Shown here: one piece after another, positions 53,661 to 54,727 of the stretch
Numbering within the stretch: position 1 is the stretch's first letter
Layout: every line of letters starts with the position of its first letter
Source: a bacterium 1XD42-1
GTDB lineage: Bacteria > Bacillota > Clostridia > Oscillospirales > Ruminococcaceae
Direction: 5' to 3'
NCBI GenBank assembly: GCA_003612625.1
Contig: RAZJ01000019.1
Span: 1 to 54,727 of the forward strand
DNA: 54,727 nucleotides
Made by a program: the position numbers and the translations under genes
Notes under the pieces: model-generated
The model's input: only the letters and a program-made list of their open reading frames with translations
What the model was told of the DNA's origin: nothing
The model's database searches: none

Positions 53661-54727
53661 ATGAACATGAACGCAGTTGGTATTGATGTTTCCAAAGGAA
53701 AAAGTATGGTTGCAATTCTCCGGCCTTATGGAGAAATTGTTTCTTCTCCTTTTGAAATTAAGCACACTTCCGGTAACATCCGATCCTTAATTGAGCACAT
53801 CAAATCTATCAAAGGGGAATCTCGCATCGTTATGGAGCATACGGGGCGTTACTACGAACCGCTGGCTCGCGAGCTTTCTCTGGCAGGCTTTTTTGTAACT
53901 GCCGTAAATCCCAAGCTCATTAAAGATTACGGGGATAACTCTCTGCGTAAAGTAAAATCTGATAAAGCTGATGCTATAAAAATAGCCCGTTATACGCTGA
54001 CAGTTGGACGGAATTGAAACAATATAGTCTTATGGATGAAATACGCAATCAGTTAAAGACTATGAACCGTCAGTTTGGCTTCTACATGAAACACAAAACA
54101 GCCATGAAGAATAACCTCATCGGCATCCTCGATCAGACTTACCCAGGTGTGAATACTTACTTCGATAGCCCTGCCCGTGAGGACGGCAGCCAAAAGTGGG
54201 TTGATTTTGCCGCTACATACTGGCATGTGGACTGTGTTCGTAAAATGTCATTAAACGCATTTTTCGACCATTATCAGAAATGGTGCAAACGCAGGAAGTA
54301 CAATTTCAGTAAAGGCAAGGCTGAAGAAATCTATGGAGCTGCCAAGGAGCTTGTTACTGTACTTCCAAAAGATGATCTAACCAGGTTGATTGTGAAACAG
54401 GCAATCGAACAATTGAACACCGTTTCCAAGACCGTGGAAGAAATCCATACTCTGATGAATGAGACAGCCGCCAAGCTGCCGGAATATCCCGTTGTTATGG
54501 AGATGAAGGGAGTCGGTCCGTCTCTTGGACCTCAGCTTATGGCTGAGATCGGAGATGTCTCACGTTTCACTCACAAAGGCGCCATCACCGCATTTGCCGG
54601 CGTAGACCCGGGTGTTAATGAATCGGGTAGCTATGAACAAAAAAGTGTCCCGACTTCTAAACGAGGATCTTCTTCTCTTAGAAAAACCCTCTTTCAGGTT
54701 ATGGATTGTCTATACATTTATAGATAA
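53661..54727 (+). pseudogene. IS110-family transposase, frameshifted and C-terminally truncated
   Basis: The first part (53661-54017) has the RuvC-like domain: 'NAVGIDVSKGKSMVAIL' Asp, 'RIVMEHTGRYYEPLA' Glu, 'KVKSDKADAIKIARYTL' Asp pair. The reading frame then ends at TGA 54015-54017. The continuation 'SWTELKQYSLMDEI' lies in another frame from about 54003, which fits loss of one base near 53997-54002. The second part (to 54727) carries the linker helices and the Tnp_20-type domain ('MKGVGPSLGPQLMAEIGDVS', 'AFAGVDPGVNESGSYEQKS') with the Ser region 'KRGSSSLRKTLFQVMDC', then diverges to 'LYIYR' and stop, shorter than usual IS110 proteins. AAAGGAGTGA precedes ATG 53661. Confidence 0.8.

Larger units (their letters stand above)
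53453..54727 (+). mobile_element. IS110-family insertion sequence, degenerate, right end outside the window
   Basis: A DEDD/RuvC-plus-serine recombinase of IS110 type with a ~200-nt non-coding upstream part. The left boundary is unknown because IS110 elements lack clear terminal inverted repeats. The element lies in the upstream region of the divergent secreted-repeat gene. The recombinase reading frame is broken (see the pseudogene entry), so it is probably immobile unless helped in trans. Confidence 0.75.

Overview
The window looks like chromosome of a low-GC, endospore-forming member of the Clostridia, probably an anaerobe related to Oscillospiraceae/Ruminococcaceae. That placement is an inference from spoIIGA-sigE behind a Spo0A-type promoter, the clostridial run nusB - xseA - xseB - ispA - dxs - tlyA - nadK - argR - recN, a membrane pyrophosphatase, CIRCE-controlled groESL, a T-box leuACD operon and a THF-riboswitch folT. 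TTG is used unusually often as a start codon: at least ten genes are best explained by it.

Left part (1-9000). The window opens inside the left end of an IS200/IS605-type insertion sequence reading leftward. Next come three tandem, leftward paralogs (210-7586) for large secreted proteins with different N-terminal modules and a nearly shared C-terminal region of about 230 residues. Their regulatory edge holds an XRE regulator (8031-8330) and a divergent pair of tiny ribbon-helix-helix proteins (8351-8530, 8686-8856) whose two promoters carry the same 11-bp repeat in the spacer.

Middle (9000-26000). A K+-dependent membrane pyrophosphatase; a MarR - MMPL/RND exporter - exported coiled-coil protein operon; a small unknown protein; an Amidase_6 protein; a solitary CbiJ/precorrin-2 dehydrogenase fusion; endonuclease III; an AI-2E-family permease with a large membrane protein; a divergent PTS enzyme I; and a THF-riboswitch folate transporter S component followed by a membrane protein.

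Housekeeping block (26000-43800). groES-groEL under CIRCE; Asp23/Gls24 protein, nusB, a TsaD-like paralog, xseAB, ispA, a DUF212 membrane protein, dxs, tlyA, nadK, argR and recN in near-continuous co-directional order; tyrS; then leuA-leuC-leuD behind a Leu T-box (specifier CTC), without leuB.

Right part (43800-54727). A 140-residue protein with 38 cysteines lies divergent to spoIIGA-sigE. An AraC regulator follows, then an AlgI-type O-acyltransferase, a DHHW (AlgJ/AlgX-like) protein and a DctP-like lipoprotein that together look like a surface-polymer acylation operon. A secreted protein with four repeats is next. The window ends in a frameshifted IS110-family element whose upstream non-coding part is a candidate bridge RNA. 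No rRNA, tRNA or CRISPR array was seen.
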